DNA of 41,261 nucleotides from a virus. Below the pieces are notes generated by a model. The model was given only the letters and a program-made list of their open reading frames with translations, had not been told where the DNA came from and did not search any database. The DNA is taken from positions 1 to 41,261 of the IMG/VR virus record IMGVR_UViG_3300035684_000077; one strand, given 5' to 3'. Shown one piece after another: positions 22,557-31,051 of this stretch. The translations under genes were made by a program, and so were the position numbers. Position 1 is the first letter of the stretch. Each line of letters starts with the position of its first letter.

Positions 22557-23110
22557 TCACCCCCTGTGCTGCTGGGCCGCTCTCTGCAGCTGGAGCCAGC
22601 CGGCGCGGACGGCCTCGAGGTCAGCGATGCGCTGCCGTCTGGTCTCGGATGGGGCCCATCCGAGGGCGAGCGCTGCCCACGCCACCCATCCGCGGGCGTA
22701 GGCGGTCAGCTCGGGGGGACAGGCGGCAGCTCGTCGACGTCGGAGTCGGTGCCCCCGCCGGTGTCGCCGAGGACGTCGCGCAGGTGCCCGGCGTCGCCGG
22801 AGTGCAGCTGGAACGCGCCCTTGATGCCGCGCAGGTTCAGCCCGGCGAGCAGCTCGGTGGCCTGCTGCTCGGTGGCGCCGGCGTGCAGCGCGGCGACCAG
22901 CAGGAACGCCTTGGCCTGCTTGAGGGAGGCCAGCGGGTTCATCGTCGCCCAGGCGACGTCGGTGAGGGTCTCGATCCGCTCGACGTCGTCGAGGGTGAAG
23001 TCGTCGGAGTCCACGGTGCGCCCGTCGGGCAGGTGCACCCGCCAGTAGTGGCCGCGGGCGTACATCGGTGCGGACGTCCCGCCCGCCGGGCGGGTGGCCA
23101 GTGCGCTCAT
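22557..23110 (-). CDS. Tail assembly chaperone gpGT (frameshifted product)
   Basis: The gpG frame contains the slippery run C CCC CCG (plus-strand 22712-22718) two codons before its stop. A -1 slip there continues in an open frame of 51 codons (ELTAYARGWVAWAALALGWAP...) to TGA 22557-22559, giving about 184 residues. The extension ends exactly before the tape measure start. This is the classical lambda G/GT layout: the fusion protein carries the tape measure to the tail initiator during assembly. Confidence 0.85.
22706..23110 (-). CDS. Tail assembly chaperone gpG
   Basis: 134 residues from ATG 23110, which overlaps the stop of the previous gene (TGATG). It contains YWRVHLPDGRTVDSDDFTLDDVERIE, then a helical domain rich in alanine (LKQAKAFLLVAALHAGATEQQATELL) and an acidic end. 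Size, place before the tape measure and the frameshift site identify it. Confidence 0.85.
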   Translation of the reverse strand: MSALATRPAGGTSAPMYARGHYWRVHLPDGRTVDSDDFTLDDVERIETLTDVAWATMNPLASLKQAKAFLLVAALHAGATEQQATELLAGLNLRGIKGAFQLHSGDAGHLRDVLGDTGGGTDSDVDELPPVPPS

Positions 23111-23655
23111 CAGGAGCCCTTCATGTGTCGTCGGGCCGTCTCGGCGAACACCGCGACGCCGGCCACGCCGGCGTCAGGGCCGGCCGCGGCGAACGCCCGC
23201 CCGATCGGCTGCTTGCCGCTGGTGCCGGGGTGGCGGGCGTGGGCGCGGTAGCCGACGCCGGGGATGTAGAGGAAGCCGCGCCGGCCGGCCACCTTGCGGC
23301 GGGCCATGGAGTAGGAGCGGGTCCCACCGGTGCGCGCGGACAGGTACTGGAACGGGGCCCGGTGCGCCCGGGTGGCCTCCTCGACCAGCTTCACCGGGCC
23401 GGTCGGGGTGACGACGCCCTGCGCCGAGCGGCCGGCGCCCTTCACCTCGACCTCGAGGTCGACGCGCGCGCCCTTGCCCGACCGGACGCGGGACAGGTGC
23501 AGGTCACCGCCGGTGGCGGCGGTGAGGTTGGTGCGGGCGGCCCGCTCGAGGACCTCGGCGCCGGTGCGCACCGCGCGTGGGGTGGCCTCGACCAGCGCGG
23601 CGGGCAGGGTCGCTGCCCGCCGCGCCCAGTCCTCCAGCGGACCGCCAGCGGACAC
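23110..23655 (-). CDS. Tail completion-type protein (HK97 gp10-like)
   Basis: 181 residues from GTG 23655. Starts with GGPLEDWARRAATLPAALVEA and a helix, followed by a beta-rich basic domain (ARVDLEVEVKGAG, RGFLYIPGVG) and a C-terminal helix with HPGTSGKQPIGRAFAAA. This resembles HK97 gp10-type minor tail/neck proteins. It lies after, rather than before, the major tail gene, a less usual order. Start overlaps nothing; the stop overlaps gpG. Confidence 0.65.
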   Translation of the reverse strand: MSAGGPLEDWARRAATLPAALVEATPRAVRTGAEVLERAARTNLTAATGGDLHLSRVRSGKGARVDLEVEVKGAGRSAQGVVTPTGPVKLVEEATRAHRAPFQYLSARTGGTRSYSMARRKVAGRRGFLYIPGVGYRAHARHPGTSGKQPIGRAFAAAGPDAGVAGVAVFAETARRHMKGS

Positions 23656-23660
23656 CGGTC

Positions 23661-24251
23661 CTACTCGGCGGCCGCGCGGCGGGCGGCCGCGGCGCCGGAG
23701 TTGGTGACCGTCCCGGCGCCGGTGATCAGCCGGGTGGAGCCGGCGACACCGAACGCGATGTCGGGCTTGCGGGAGCACGGCAGCGTGAGGTCGGCCTTGA
23801 GCAGGGCGCGGGCGTCGCCACCGAACGCGCCGGCGGCCAGCCGCACCCGCCCGATCGCCTTCGGCGGGTGCTCCCCGTCCAGGCCGAACATGAAGTAGGC
23901 CTCCTCGGTGTCGTGCTGGAAGAGGAACGAGCTCAGGCCGGCCCGCAGGCTGGGGTCCTGGTAGAAGCTGATCTCCAGGTTGAAGCTGGTCTTGCCCGGG
24001 TTGGGGCGCTCCTCGGCCGGCGCGCAGAAGGTGGCCTCGATCGTCTTCGTGGTGTTCGACGGGGAGGCGGTGAGCTGGCCCTTGGTCAGCTGCGCGCGGA
24101 AGTCCTCGGCGCCGACGTAGTCGGCCAGCGTCGCGGTCAGCGCGGTCTTGCCGGCGGGGGCCTGCCAGTCGTCGCTGTAGCCGGCTGCGGTCTTGTCGAC
24201 CAGGGCGAGGGCGAACATGCCGTCCTCGATCTCGAAGATCGTCAGTGCCAT
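23661..24251 (-). CDS. Major tail protein
   Basis: 196 residues from ATG 24251, with GAGGAGACGC upstream. Mixed alpha/beta sequence typical of tail tubes: N-terminal strands (LTIFEIEDGMFALALVD), a helical loop and a run of long strands (KTSFNLEISFYQDP, EEAYFMFGLDGE). The position between connector genes and the tail chaperones fits. The C-terminus is alanine-rich. Confidence 0.85.
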   Translation of the reverse strand: MALTIFEIEDGMFALALVDKTAAGYSDDWQAPAGKTALTATLADYVGAEDFRAQLTKGQLTASPSNTTKTIEATFCAPAEERPNPGKTSFNLEISFYQDPSLRAGLSSFLFQHDTEEAYFMFGLDGEHPPKAIGRVRLAAGAFGGDARALLKADLTLPCSRKPDIAFGVAGSTRLITGAGTVTNSGAAAARRAAAE

Positions 24252-24262
24252 CGTGCGTCTCC

Positions 24263-24685
24263 TCAGGAGGGGTCTGCGACGGAGGCGTCGCAGAAGGTCG
24301 GGGTGATGACGTCGACGTCGACGGAGAGGACGACGCCGAGCAGGGTGGAGCCCTCGGGGCCCAGGGGCTGGATCTGCGAGCCGGTGACCCGCACGCGCTG
24401 GCCGCCGATCTTGACGCGGTCCAGGGCGTCGAACAGGCGGGCGGTCTCGGCGTCGATGACGCGGGTCTGCGGCTCACGGGCGCCGTCGACGGCGATCACC
24501 ACGGGCAGGGTGAGCTTCCTGCTGCGGCGGTCGTCGGCGCGGACCTCGGGGTAGCCGACCCACGCGCACGGCGTGACGTACTGCCCGTGCTGCGGGTAGA
24601 GGTGGGTGCGCGACGCCGGGAGGGTGTCGCCGCCGGCGAGGACGGCGTGCAGCGTGGCGCGGGCGGCGGTGATGCGGTCGCTCAC
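24263..24685 (-). CDS. Neck / tail terminator-type protein
   Basis: 140 residues from GTG 24685, which overlaps the preceding stop by GTGA. Helical N-terminus (ISDRITAARATLHAVLAG type), then a strand-rich core (LTLPVVIAVDGAREPQTRVIDAET, LLGVVLSVDVDVI). The pattern is that of tail terminator or head-tail joining proteins located just before the major tail gene. Exact family not certain. Confidence 0.7.
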   Translation of the reverse strand: MSDRITAARATLHAVLAGGDTLPASRTHLYPQHGQYVTPCAWVGYPEVRADDRRSRKLTLPVVIAVDGAREPQTRVIDAETARLFDALDRVKIGGQRVRVTGSQIQPLGPEGSTLLGVVLSVDVDVITPTFCDASVADPS

Positions 24686-25047
24686 GCGATCCCCCACCCG
24701 CCGATGTAGGGCTCGAGCAGGTACTCGACACCGGCCAGCGGGTCACGGGAGACGCGGATCGCGCCACCGTCGGGACCCCAGGCGCCGGTGACCCCGAACG
24801 GCGCGTCCTTGCGCCGGTACAGCTCGACGGTGGCGGCGATCGCGGCGTCGATGACGGGGGCGGGGAGGACCGCGCCGTCGACGGCGAGGTCGGGCCGCTG
24901 CAGGCGCTGGTGCACCAGTCCGAGTGCCACCTGGGCCTTGCGCTCGACCCGGTCGGCGTCGAGGTCGGTGACCGTGAGGCGGAGCTCCTGCAGCGCCTGG
25001 TCGCAGATGAACTCGACCAGGTCGGGCTGGGCGTCGGGCTGGGTCAC
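24682..25047 (-). CDS. Head-tail connector protein
   Basis: 121 residues from GTG 25047, coupled to both neighbours. Mainly helical with PAPVIDAAIAATVELYRRKDAPFG and the end LLEPYIGGWG, the pattern of HK97 gp6-like adaptors that bind the portal. Position after the capsid gene supports this. Confidence 0.75.
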   Translation of the reverse strand: MTQPDAQPDLVEFICDQALQELRLTVTDLDADRVERKAQVALGLVHQRLQRPDLAVDGAVLPAPVIDAAIAATVELYRRKDAPFGVTGAWGPDGGAIRVSRDPLAGVEYLLEPYIGGWGIA

Positions 25048-25241
25048 CGCGCCCCCCTCCCCCGACGTGGGTCGACGTCGACGGCGCGCTCAGGGCGGGC
25101 CTGCCGCTCGATGACGCGCTCGGCGCGGACGCCGTCGGCCCAAGTGCGGGCGGTGGCGGGGTCGACGTCGAGGACGTCGCCGGCGTCGCCGGCGACGGGA
25201 CCGTCACCGGCGATGCTGGTCAGCAGGCGGATGCGCGCCAC
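25044..25241 (-). CDS. Small head-region protein
   Basis: 65 residues from GTG 25241, one base from the previous stop. MARIRLLTSIAGDGPVAGDAG and VLDVDPATARTWADGVRAE resembles small actinophage head-assembly proteins with a KOW-like or LRR-like first strand. Function unknown; conserved position between capsid and connectors. Confidence 0.65.
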   Translation of the reverse strand: MARIRLLTSIAGDGPVAGDAGDVLDVDPATARTWADGVRAERVIERQARPERAVDVDPRRGRGAR

Positions 25242-25421
25242 TCAGCGGCCCTCGGCGGCCAGCGGGTCCGGGGAGGTGATGACCTCGGGGTCGCGCTGGT
25301 CGGGGGTCCCGTCGGCGCGCAGCGACAGCATGGCGACCCGGTCGCGCTCGCCGTGGCGGGCAGCGGTCTTCGCGGTCGCCCGCGCCGGCCGCTTCGTGGC
25401 AGGGGTGCTGACCTCGGCCAT
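25242..25421 (-). CDS. 59-residue protein after the capsid gene
   Basis: From ATG 25421 with GGAGG about 10 bases upstream. Basic, disordered N-terminal half (KRPARATAKTAARHGERDR) and an acidic end. No domain. It follows the capsid gene across a strong hairpin and might be a decoration or chaperone peptide. Confidence 0.6.
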   Translation of the reverse strand: MAEVSTPATKRPARATAKTAARHGERDRVAMLSLRADGTPDQRDPEVITSPDPLAAEGR

Positions 25422-25459
25422 GGCCGGGCCTCCTTCCGTGGTCGGGAGGGGATAGCCGG

Positions 25460-25499
25460 GTCGGCGTCGACCGGTCAGTTCCGCCCGGTCGACGCCGAC
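25460..25499 (-). promoter_or_regulatory. Long hairpin with CCGGTC element (site A)
   Basis: Perfect 15-bp stem (25460-25474 with 25485-25499) and 10-base loop between the capsid gene and the next gene. It contains TTCCGCCCGGTCGA, one of four related elements in leftward-operon gaps. It may attenuate transcription after the capsid gene, or be bound by a repressor. Confidence 0.7.
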
Positions 25500-25510
25500 G
25501 AACGGCCTGC

Positions 25511-26755
25511 TCAGGCGGCCGGGTGCTGGTACGCCCGGACGGCGGCGGCGTCCTGCACGGTGCCGTCGGACCGCTGGAAGCCCAGGAAGCCGACCTGCAG
25601 GTACTCGGCGTAGCGCTCCTGCAGGCGCAGCAGCTGGAACCCGGACACGTCGCGCACCAGGTAGGCGGTCTTGATGTCGCCGAACAGGACCGACTTGGCC
25701 CCGGCGGCCGGCGCCGGCACGTGGTTGTTGATCGCGATGCCGTAGCCCATGAGCGTGTCCGGGGTGCCGGCCTGCACCGACGGCTCCCACAGCGGGCGGC
25801 CGTTGCCGTCCTTGAGCTTGCGGATCACCTTGCGCGCGGACTGGCTGAACATCCAGCCCAGGCCGTTGGCGTAGGCCAGGTCGATGGCCTCGGTGAGGTC
25901 GACCAGGTCGTCGTAGGTGATCGACGTGGTCTGCCCGGCGGCGCCCTCCTTGCCGACCGGCGCGGCGGTGACCAGGCCCTTGGGCTGGTTGGTGCCGGTG
26001 CCGACGGTGAAGTGCCGGTTCTGCACGCGGCCGATGCGACGGCCCAGGGCGCCGGCCAGCCACGCCTCGAGGCCGAAGGCGTTGTCCTGCAGCAGCTGCT
26101 GGGAGACCCGCACGAGCTTCGAGGTGTACATGTGCGCGCCGATGTCGGCCTGGCCGAAGACGGCGTCCTGCTCGGTGACCTGGGTGTTCTCCCCGAGGAT
26201 CGCGCCCTCGTTGGAGCTGTCGTCGGCGGTGGGCCAGGGCAGGTTCGCGCCGGTGTCGGTGGTGATGACCTCGGCGTACTGCCGCATCGGGGCGACGAAG
26301 GTCATCGCCTCGATGAGCTTGGCGCGGAACGCCGGGGGGACGAGGTAGCCGCCGGCGGCCGCGGTGGCCACGCCCTGGGCGCGCAGCTCCGAGCCGTCGA
26401 CCCAGCCGCCGCGCAGCGCGGCGCGCTCCTCGGTGCTGATGTCGGTGGTGCCGCGGCGCATCCAGGAGGTGAAGGCCTCCGAGTAGCGGGTCTCCTCCGC
26501 CTCGCCGGCGCCGGCGGGGACGCGCTCGCCCTCGATGACGCCGCGGCGGTCGACGGCGGTGTACTCGCGGGCGCGGGCCTCGTGGCGCTCCTGGCGCTCG
26601 AGGTCCTCGCCGACGCGGTCGAGGTCGGCCTCGGCGGCGTCGTAGGCGGAGCGGTCCTCGGCGGACAGCTCGCCGGACTCGGCGCGCGCCATGATCGCCT
26701 GCATCTGGTCCCAGACGTTGGCGCGCTTCTCACGCAGCTGCTGCGTGGTGGGCAT
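25511..26755 (-). CDS. Major capsid protein, HK97 fold
   Basis: 414 residues from ATG 26755. Residues 1-70 are a charged coiled coil (LREKRANVWDQMQAIMARAESG), the delta-domain scaffold that the protease removes. The mature domain starts near residue 105 and shows the usual HK97-type features: GGYLVPPAF, VAPMRQYAEV, a long spine helix region and LLRLQERYAEYLQVGFLGFQRSDG in the C-terminal half. Preceded by the protease and portal genes. Confidence 0.93.
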   Translation of the reverse strand: MPTTQQLREKRANVWDQMQAIMARAESGELSAEDRSAYDAAEADLDRVGEDLERQERHEARAREYTAVDRRGVIEGERVPAGAGEAEETRYSEAFTSWMRRGTTDISTEERAALRGGWVDGSELRAQGVATAAAGGYLVPPAFRAKLIEAMTFVAPMRQYAEVITTDTGANLPWPTADDSSNEGAILGENTQVTEQDAVFGQADIGAHMYTSKLVRVSQQLLQDNAFGLEAWLAGALGRRIGRVQNRHFTVGTGTNQPKGLVTAAPVGKEGAAGQTTSITYDDLVDLTEAIDLAYANGLGWMFSQSARKVIRKLKDGNGRPLWEPSVQAGTPDTLMGYGIAINNHVPAPAAGAKSVLFGDIKTAYLVRDVSGFQLLRLQERYAEYLQVGFLGFQRSDGTVQDAAAVRAYQHPAA

Positions 26756-26851
26756 GTGGGGTGTCCCTTCTTCCGCGTGGCGGAGGTGGCCCCGCTCGCG
26801 GACGCGGCGGGAGCCCGCGCGGCGGGCGCCGGGCGGGTGGTCGGGGGAGGG

Positions 26852-26876
26852 CGACCGGTCAGTTCCGACCGGTCGA
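26852..26876 (-). promoter_or_regulatory. Dyad with CCGGTC element (site B)
   Basis: CGACCGG and CCGGTCG (26852-26875) flank TCAGTTCCGA. It holds TTCCGACCGGTCGA at 26863-26876, in the same orientation as sites A and C. It lies in the 126-base gap between the protease stop and the capsid start. Confidence 0.6.
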
Positions 26877-26881
26877 GCGGG

Positions 26882-27568
26882 TCAGCGGGGCAGCCGGTGG
26901 CGGGCGGCCAGCGCCCGGTGCCGCAGCTGCAGCGCCGAGGCGGCCGCGGCCGCGAGGTCGGTGCCGGGCTGCACGTCGACGACGACCTTGCTGGTGGTCG
27001 CGGTGCGGGGGTCGTAGCCGCGGTGCCGGCGGACGACCTCGGCGACCGACGCGGTCAGCTCGTCGCGCATGCCGGCGTCGGTGCCGGCGTAGGCGGGGTA
27101 GGTGACCAGGGAGACGTCGTAGAGCCGGTCGGCCTTGAGCAGCGTGCGGACCTCCTCGCCGCTGTCGGGGTCCTCGGCCCACTTCTCCTCGGCGACGGTG
27201 AACGCGAACGACATCTGCGTGACGTCGCCGCGGCGCACCCGGCCGGCCCACATGACGGCGTCGGGGTCAGCGGGGTCGAACTCGGCCTCCGGGACCAGGC
27301 CGACGTCGTCGACCGACAGGGTCATCGTGTTGCCGTTGCGGGCGAGCACGATGTTCGGGTCGTGGTTGACCAGGAACGCGGTGGGGTCGGTGAGGACGTC
27401 GGCGAAGAAGCCGGGGTCGATCTCCTCGTAGAAGCCCCACTTCTTCGGGCCGATCCAGGTGCGCTGGTTGAACACCGCGGCGTGGCCGGTGAAGCGCAGG
27501 CCGCCGGTGTTGTCGGTGGCCGCGCGGACCTCGGTGTTCTGCAGCGCGACGGTGCGCAGCTCACGCAT
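26882..27568 (-). CDS. Prohead protease
   Basis: 228 residues from ATG 27568, overlapping the portal end by 8 bases. HK97-type serine protease (U35): H69 in FLVNHDP and S120 in VTQMSFAFTV; the following LYDVSLVTYPAY is a family signature. It cleaves the capsid delta domain during maturation. The C-terminal about 40 residues are helical and probably self-removed. Confidence 0.92.
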   Translation of the reverse strand: MRELRTVALQNTEVRAATDNTGGLRFTGHAAVFNQRTWIGPKKWGFYEEIDPGFFADVLTDPTAFLVNHDPNIVLARNGNTMTLSVDDVGLVPEAEFDPADPDAVMWAGRVRRGDVTQMSFAFTVAEEKWAEDPDSGEEVRTLLKADRLYDVSLVTYPAYAGTDAGMRDELTASVAEVVRRHRGYDPRTATTSKVVVDVQPGTDLAAAAASALQLRHRALAARHRLPR

Positions 27569-28856
27569 CGACGTCCTCCTCGTCAGGGTCGCCGGCGCCC
27601 GCGGACGGGCCGGTCGGCGGGGGATCGGGGTCGGGCGCGCCGAGCTCGCCCATGTTCAGCGGGCGGTAGCGGACGTCGCCGCCGGGCACCGGCGGCTGGT
27701 CCTCCAGCCGGCGGATGTCGTTGGTCGAGTAGGCGCCCAGCTCCCACATGGCCTTGTAGAAGGCGCTGCGCTTCGCGGAGTCACCGCGCAGCAGCCCCTC
27801 GACGGAGAACTGCACGTACTGCGGGGACGGCAGCAGCCGGCTCAGGCGCTGCTCGAAGCGGACCAGCCAGGGGCGGAGGGTGTAGACGACGAAGCCGAGG
27901 GACTGCTCCTCGATGCCGCTGCCCCACGACGTGGACTTCTCGGTGTCCATGAGCATGTGCGGCGGGACGCCGAACATGCGGGCGACCTCGGCGATCTGGA
28001 AGCGCCGGGACTCGATGAACTGCACGTCCTCGGGCGGGAAGCTGATCGACTCGAAGGACACGCCGGCGCCGAGCACCCCGACGTCGTGCGCGGAGTCCGG
28101 GCCCGAGTGCTGCTGCTTCCACCGGGCCTTGATCATGTCGGCCTGGTCAGGGGTGAGCTTCTGCTCGGTCTTGAGGATGCCGGTCATCAGGTTGCCGGAG
28201 CCGAACAGCTTGGCGCCGAAGGCCTCGGCGGCCATGGCCAGGCCGATGCCGTTGCGCGCGAGCCCGACCGGGGACAGCCCGGCGACCCCGTCGTAGCCCA
28301 TGCCGGGCACGTGCAGCACGTCGTCGTCGGTGTAGGGCAGCCACGTCTCGGCGGCCTCGGCCGCGGTGACCGGGGCGCCGCGGCGGTCCTTGCCGTCGAT
28401 CGCGTAGACCTTGGTGCCGTCGGCGGCGCGGCCGGGCTTGACCCGGGACGGCTCGATCGGCCACAGCTCCCGGACGACGCCCAGGCCGTCGGTGACCTTG
28501 CGGTAGTAGGTGTTGCCCCAGGACAGCTGGTGGACCAGCGACAGCTCCATCCACTCGAACGGGGTGAGGTCCGGGTGCGGTGCGGCGATGAGGCGGGGCT
28601 TGGGGCTCATCCGCTGCCGGACGCCGTCCCGGTCGTCGCGGTAGCCGTGCAGCGGCAGGGACCCGACGGTCCCGGACAGCAGCGCGACCGCCCGGTACAC
28701 CGCCGGCATCCCGAACGCGGTCTTCTCCGTCACCTGGACGCCGGAGGCGGACTTCGGGCCGACGAGCAGGTCGACCAGCGTCGTGGACGTCAGCGGCGTC
28801 GCCGGGTTCTCCACACTGGCTCGGGCCTCTCCGCGCAGCGCGGACAGCCACGTCAT
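27561..28856 (-). CDS. Portal protein
   Basis: 431 residues from ATG 28856, which overlaps the stop of the small membrane gene by 4 bases; a longer frame exists but its extension is low-complexity. HK97-type portal with FGMPAVYRAVALLSGTVGSLPL, ELSLVHQLSWGNTYYRKV, and the crown and stem region (SISFPPEDVQFIESRRFQ, AEVARMFGVPPHML, STSWGSGIEEQSLGFV). It forms the dodecameric DNA gate at one capsid vertex. Confidence 0.93.
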   Translation of the reverse strand: MTWLSALRGEARASVENPATPLTSTTLVDLLVGPKSASGVQVTEKTAFGMPAVYRAVALLSGTVGSLPLHGYRDDRDGVRQRMSPKPRLIAAPHPDLTPFEWMELSLVHQLSWGNTYYRKVTDGLGVVRELWPIEPSRVKPGRAADGTKVYAIDGKDRRGAPVTAAEAAETWLPYTDDDVLHVPGMGYDGVAGLSPVGLARNGIGLAMAAEAFGAKLFGSGNLMTGILKTEQKLTPDQADMIKARWKQQHSGPDSAHDVGVLGAGVSFESISFPPEDVQFIESRRFQIAEVARMFGVPPHMLMDTEKSTSWGSGIEEQSLGFVVYTLRPWLVRFEQRLSRLLPSPQYVQFSVEGLLRGDSAKRSAFYKAMWELGAYSTNDIRRLEDQPPVPGGDVRYRPLNMGELGAPDPDPPPTGPSAGAGDPDEEDVDA

Positions 28857-28990
28857 CGGGCTCGCCTCACGGCGGCCGCGAGCTCGGGCACGAACACCAG
28901 CAGCGCGCCGGCGATGACCAGCGCCCACGGTGACCACAGCGCGGCGGCGCCGAGGGCGAGCAGGGCCAGCCCGATCGTCTGTGCGTTCAC
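28853..28990 (-). CDS. 45-residue membrane peptide between terminase and portal
   Basis: From GTG 28990, overlapping both neighbours by 4 bases. Nearly all of it is hydrophobic (IGLALLALGAAALWSPWALVIAGALLVFVPEL), enough for two short or one long membrane helix, ending RRAR. A membrane peptide at this place in a packaging operon is unexpected. It could be a holin-like peptide or help assembly at the membrane. Confidence 0.65.
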   Translation of the reverse strand: MNAQTIGLALLALGAAALWSPWALVIAGALLVFVPELAAAVRRAR

Positions 28991-30408
28991 CAGACCTGCA
29001 CCTCCCCGTCGTCCTTGCCGGCCTGCCACACCGCGAGGGCGGCGGCGGCCAGCGGGCTGATGTCGACCTCGCCCTTGCGGTCGAGGACCTGCGTGTTGCC
29101 GCGGGGCTTCCACACCGCGGCGCGCACCGCGGTGTTCAGCGCGCCCTCGTTGCCGTGGCAGACGGTGCCAGCGGCGATCGCGTCGGCCAGCGCGTTGTGC
29201 GCCTGCGCCTGCTGGTCCTCGCCGGGTTCCTCGGCGTCGGGGACGAGGCCGCGGGCGGCGACGTCGACGACGGTGGCGTCGGACTGCCACCGGCGGCGGA
29301 GCTCGGCGATCCGGCCGGTGACCCAGGCCGCGCCCGGGCGGTAGCCGTCGTCGACCAGCTGGACCTGCATGCGGCCGTCGGGCCGGCGCCACGCGACGGC
29401 GATCGCCGACCAGGAGCGGTCGGGGGCGGTGGCCACCGCGAACACCGGCTGGTCGCCCCGCTCGCCGGGGTCGGCGGCGAGGGTCTTCCAGCGGTCGTAG
29501 TCCAGCGCGGCGCCGTCCTCGACGGCCGGGTCCTCCCACCAGGAGAGGAACTCGCGCATGAACTCCAGCGGCGTGCCGGCCAGGATGCGTCGCTGCTTGC
29601 GCATCGACTCCAGGCTGACCCGGCCGGTGCGCAGGCCGGGATTGGCCTGCCGCCACAGCTCGACGTCGTTGAGGGCGCAGCCGGGGTCGTCGAGCTCGTG
29701 GGCGCAGCGGTCCTCGGCGCGGCACTTCACCCGGGGCGTGCCGTGCTCGATGTAAGCCAGCGACAGGTCCTGCCCGCTGCGGCCGCGGGAGCGCAGGCCG
29801 CGCAGCGCCGCCGACGTCGTCTTGCCGGCGGAGGAGGCGTAGAGGATCCGGGCGTCGGGGATCGTGACCATCGTCGGCGCCAGCGCGCCGAGATCGCCGG
29901 GCTGCCCGTACAGCCACTCGTCGAGGACGAGGCGGGACGTGGTGAACCCACGTCCCGAGCCGCCGGAGCGGGCGTGGAACTCGATCGCCGCGCCGGTGTC
30001 GAGGATGATCGCCTCTTCGCCGTGGGAGTCGCGGAAGGTGCAGCGGCGGGCGTAGTCCTCGTGCCGGCTGATCCGCTGCTTCATGTCCAGGTAGGAGCGG
30101 CGGGCGGTCTTGAACTCGTGCGCGGTCCAGATGACCAGCGGCACCTCGAAGACGAAGACGTCGGTCACCGCGGAGACCGTCAAGGTGACGGACTTGCCGA
30201 CGGTCTGGCGGGGACCGACGACGCAGAACTCGGGGCACACGGGCAGCAGGTCGTCGGTCTCGGCGTACATCGCGTCCAGCGACCAGCGCTGGTCGGCGTC
30301 GAGGTCGAAGCCCAGGTGGGTGCCGACCATCGCGGCGATGTCGCCGTTGGTCCGCGCCCAGCGGGGAGCGGTGCGGTGCAGCGGCCCGTAGGGAGCGGCC
30401 GCGGTCAC
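28987..30408 (-). CDS. terL: Terminase large subunit
   Basis: 473 residues from GTG 30408, coupled to the small subunit. ATPase: Walker A GPRQTVGKS (65-73), coupling motif region VPLVIWTAHEFKTAR and Walker B LVLDEW (160-165, E164 catalytic). The nuclease half begins near residue 320 (VFAVATAPDRSWSAIAVAW) with further acidic residues at VVDVAARG. Pumps DNA into the prohead through the portal and cuts it. Confidence 0.93.
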   Translation of the reverse strand: MTAAAPYGPLHRTAPRWARTNGDIAAMVGTHLGFDLDADQRWSLDAMYAETDDLLPVCPEFCVVGPRQTVGKSVTLTVSAVTDVFVFEVPLVIWTAHEFKTARRSYLDMKQRISRHEDYARRCTFRDSHGEEAIILDTGAAIEFHARSGGSGRGFTTSRLVLDEWLYGQPGDLGALAPTMVTIPDARILYASSAGKTTSAALRGLRSRGRSGQDLSLAYIEHGTPRVKCRAEDRCAHELDDPGCALNDVELWRQANPGLRTGRVSLESMRKQRRILAGTPLEFMREFLSWWEDPAVEDGAALDYDRWKTLAADPGERGDQPVFAVATAPDRSWSAIAVAWRRPDGRMQVQLVDDGYRPGAAWVTGRIAELRRRWQSDATVVDVAARGLVPDAEEPGEDQQAQAHNALADAIAAGTVCHGNEGALNTAVRAAVWKPRGNTQVLDRKGEVDISPLAAAALAVWQAGKDDGEVQVW

Positions 30409-30926
30409 GTGCCGGTGCGCTCGCGGCGCTTCTTGAGGTCGTCGCGGAGCTTCTCGACCGCCGACTTCTGCGCCCCGACGCCCTTCATGGCCTCGGTGAC
30501 GGCCGCGCGGAGCTCGCGGGTGAGGGACGCGACCGCGGACCCGGTGTCGGCGGCGCTGTGCTCAAGCCGGACGGCCAGCGCGAGCGCGCTCTGTCCCTGC
30601 CAGGTGTCGAGCCGGCCGGCGTCGCGCAGCTCGCGGGTCAGCGTGGCGACCAGGTCGCCGGCGACGTCGACGCCGCCCTCGGGGACGCGGTCGGCCTCGG
30701 AGGTCGCCGGCGGTGTCGGGACGGCGTGAAGCGTCGTGACGGTGGCGGCGGTCGGCGCCGGGCTCGGCGTCGTCGCCGCGGTGGTCGCCGGGGTGGTTGC
30801 CGGGGTGGTCGGCTTGCTGGCGCCGGAGCGGTTGGCCCGGCTGCGGCAGGTCGCCCCGCAGTAGCGGGCCCGCGCGGTGGCCGCCTCAAAGGTCTTGCCG
30901 CAGACGACGCAGGGACGTGCGCTCAC
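30405..30926 (-). CDS. Probable terminase small subunit with zinc finger
   Basis: 173 residues from GTG 30926. N-terminal zinc-binding motif C6-x2-C9 with C23-x3-C27 (CVVCGKTF...YCGATCRSRA), like a FCS finger. A T/P/A-rich linker (35-75) and a helical C-terminal half that may oligomerise (VASLTRELRAAVTEAMKGVGAQ) follow. The position directly before the large subunit supports the assignment. The zinc finger would recognise the packaging site. Confidence 0.75.
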   Translation of the reverse strand: MSARPCVVCGKTFEAATARARYCGATCRSRANRSGASKPTTPATTPATTAATTPSPAPTAATVTTLHAVPTPPATSEADRVPEGGVDVAGDLVATLTRELRDAGRLDTWQGQSALALAVRLEHSAADTGSAVASLTRELRAAVTEAMKGVGAQKSAVEKLRDDLKKRRERTGT

Positions 30927-30970
30927 GCAGCGTCACCCCCGTTGCGTTGCAGCGTTGCGTTGCGTTGCAT
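30923..30970 (-). CDS. Possible 15-residue leader ORF before the terminase
   Basis: ATG 30970 to TGA, which overlaps the start of the small terminase gene by GTGA. It consists largely of a repeated CAACGC motif (encoding QRNATLQRNG). No ribosome site visible. It may be a leader, or the repeat may have another role. Confidence 0.3.
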   Translation of the reverse strand: MQRNATLQRNGGDAA

Positions 30971-31051
30971 GGCGGCCGCGGGGAGAGAGAAGGAGAGATG
31001 GCGGGTCTTGGTCCCGCACGCTCCCAGGGATCCGACCCACCCCCCGGGCCC

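Noticed and set aside
19386-23048. A 1220-codon plus-strand frame across the tape measure
   Set aside because: Antisense shadow of the tape measure gene, created by its G/C-rich codons; glycine/arginine-rich with no domain.
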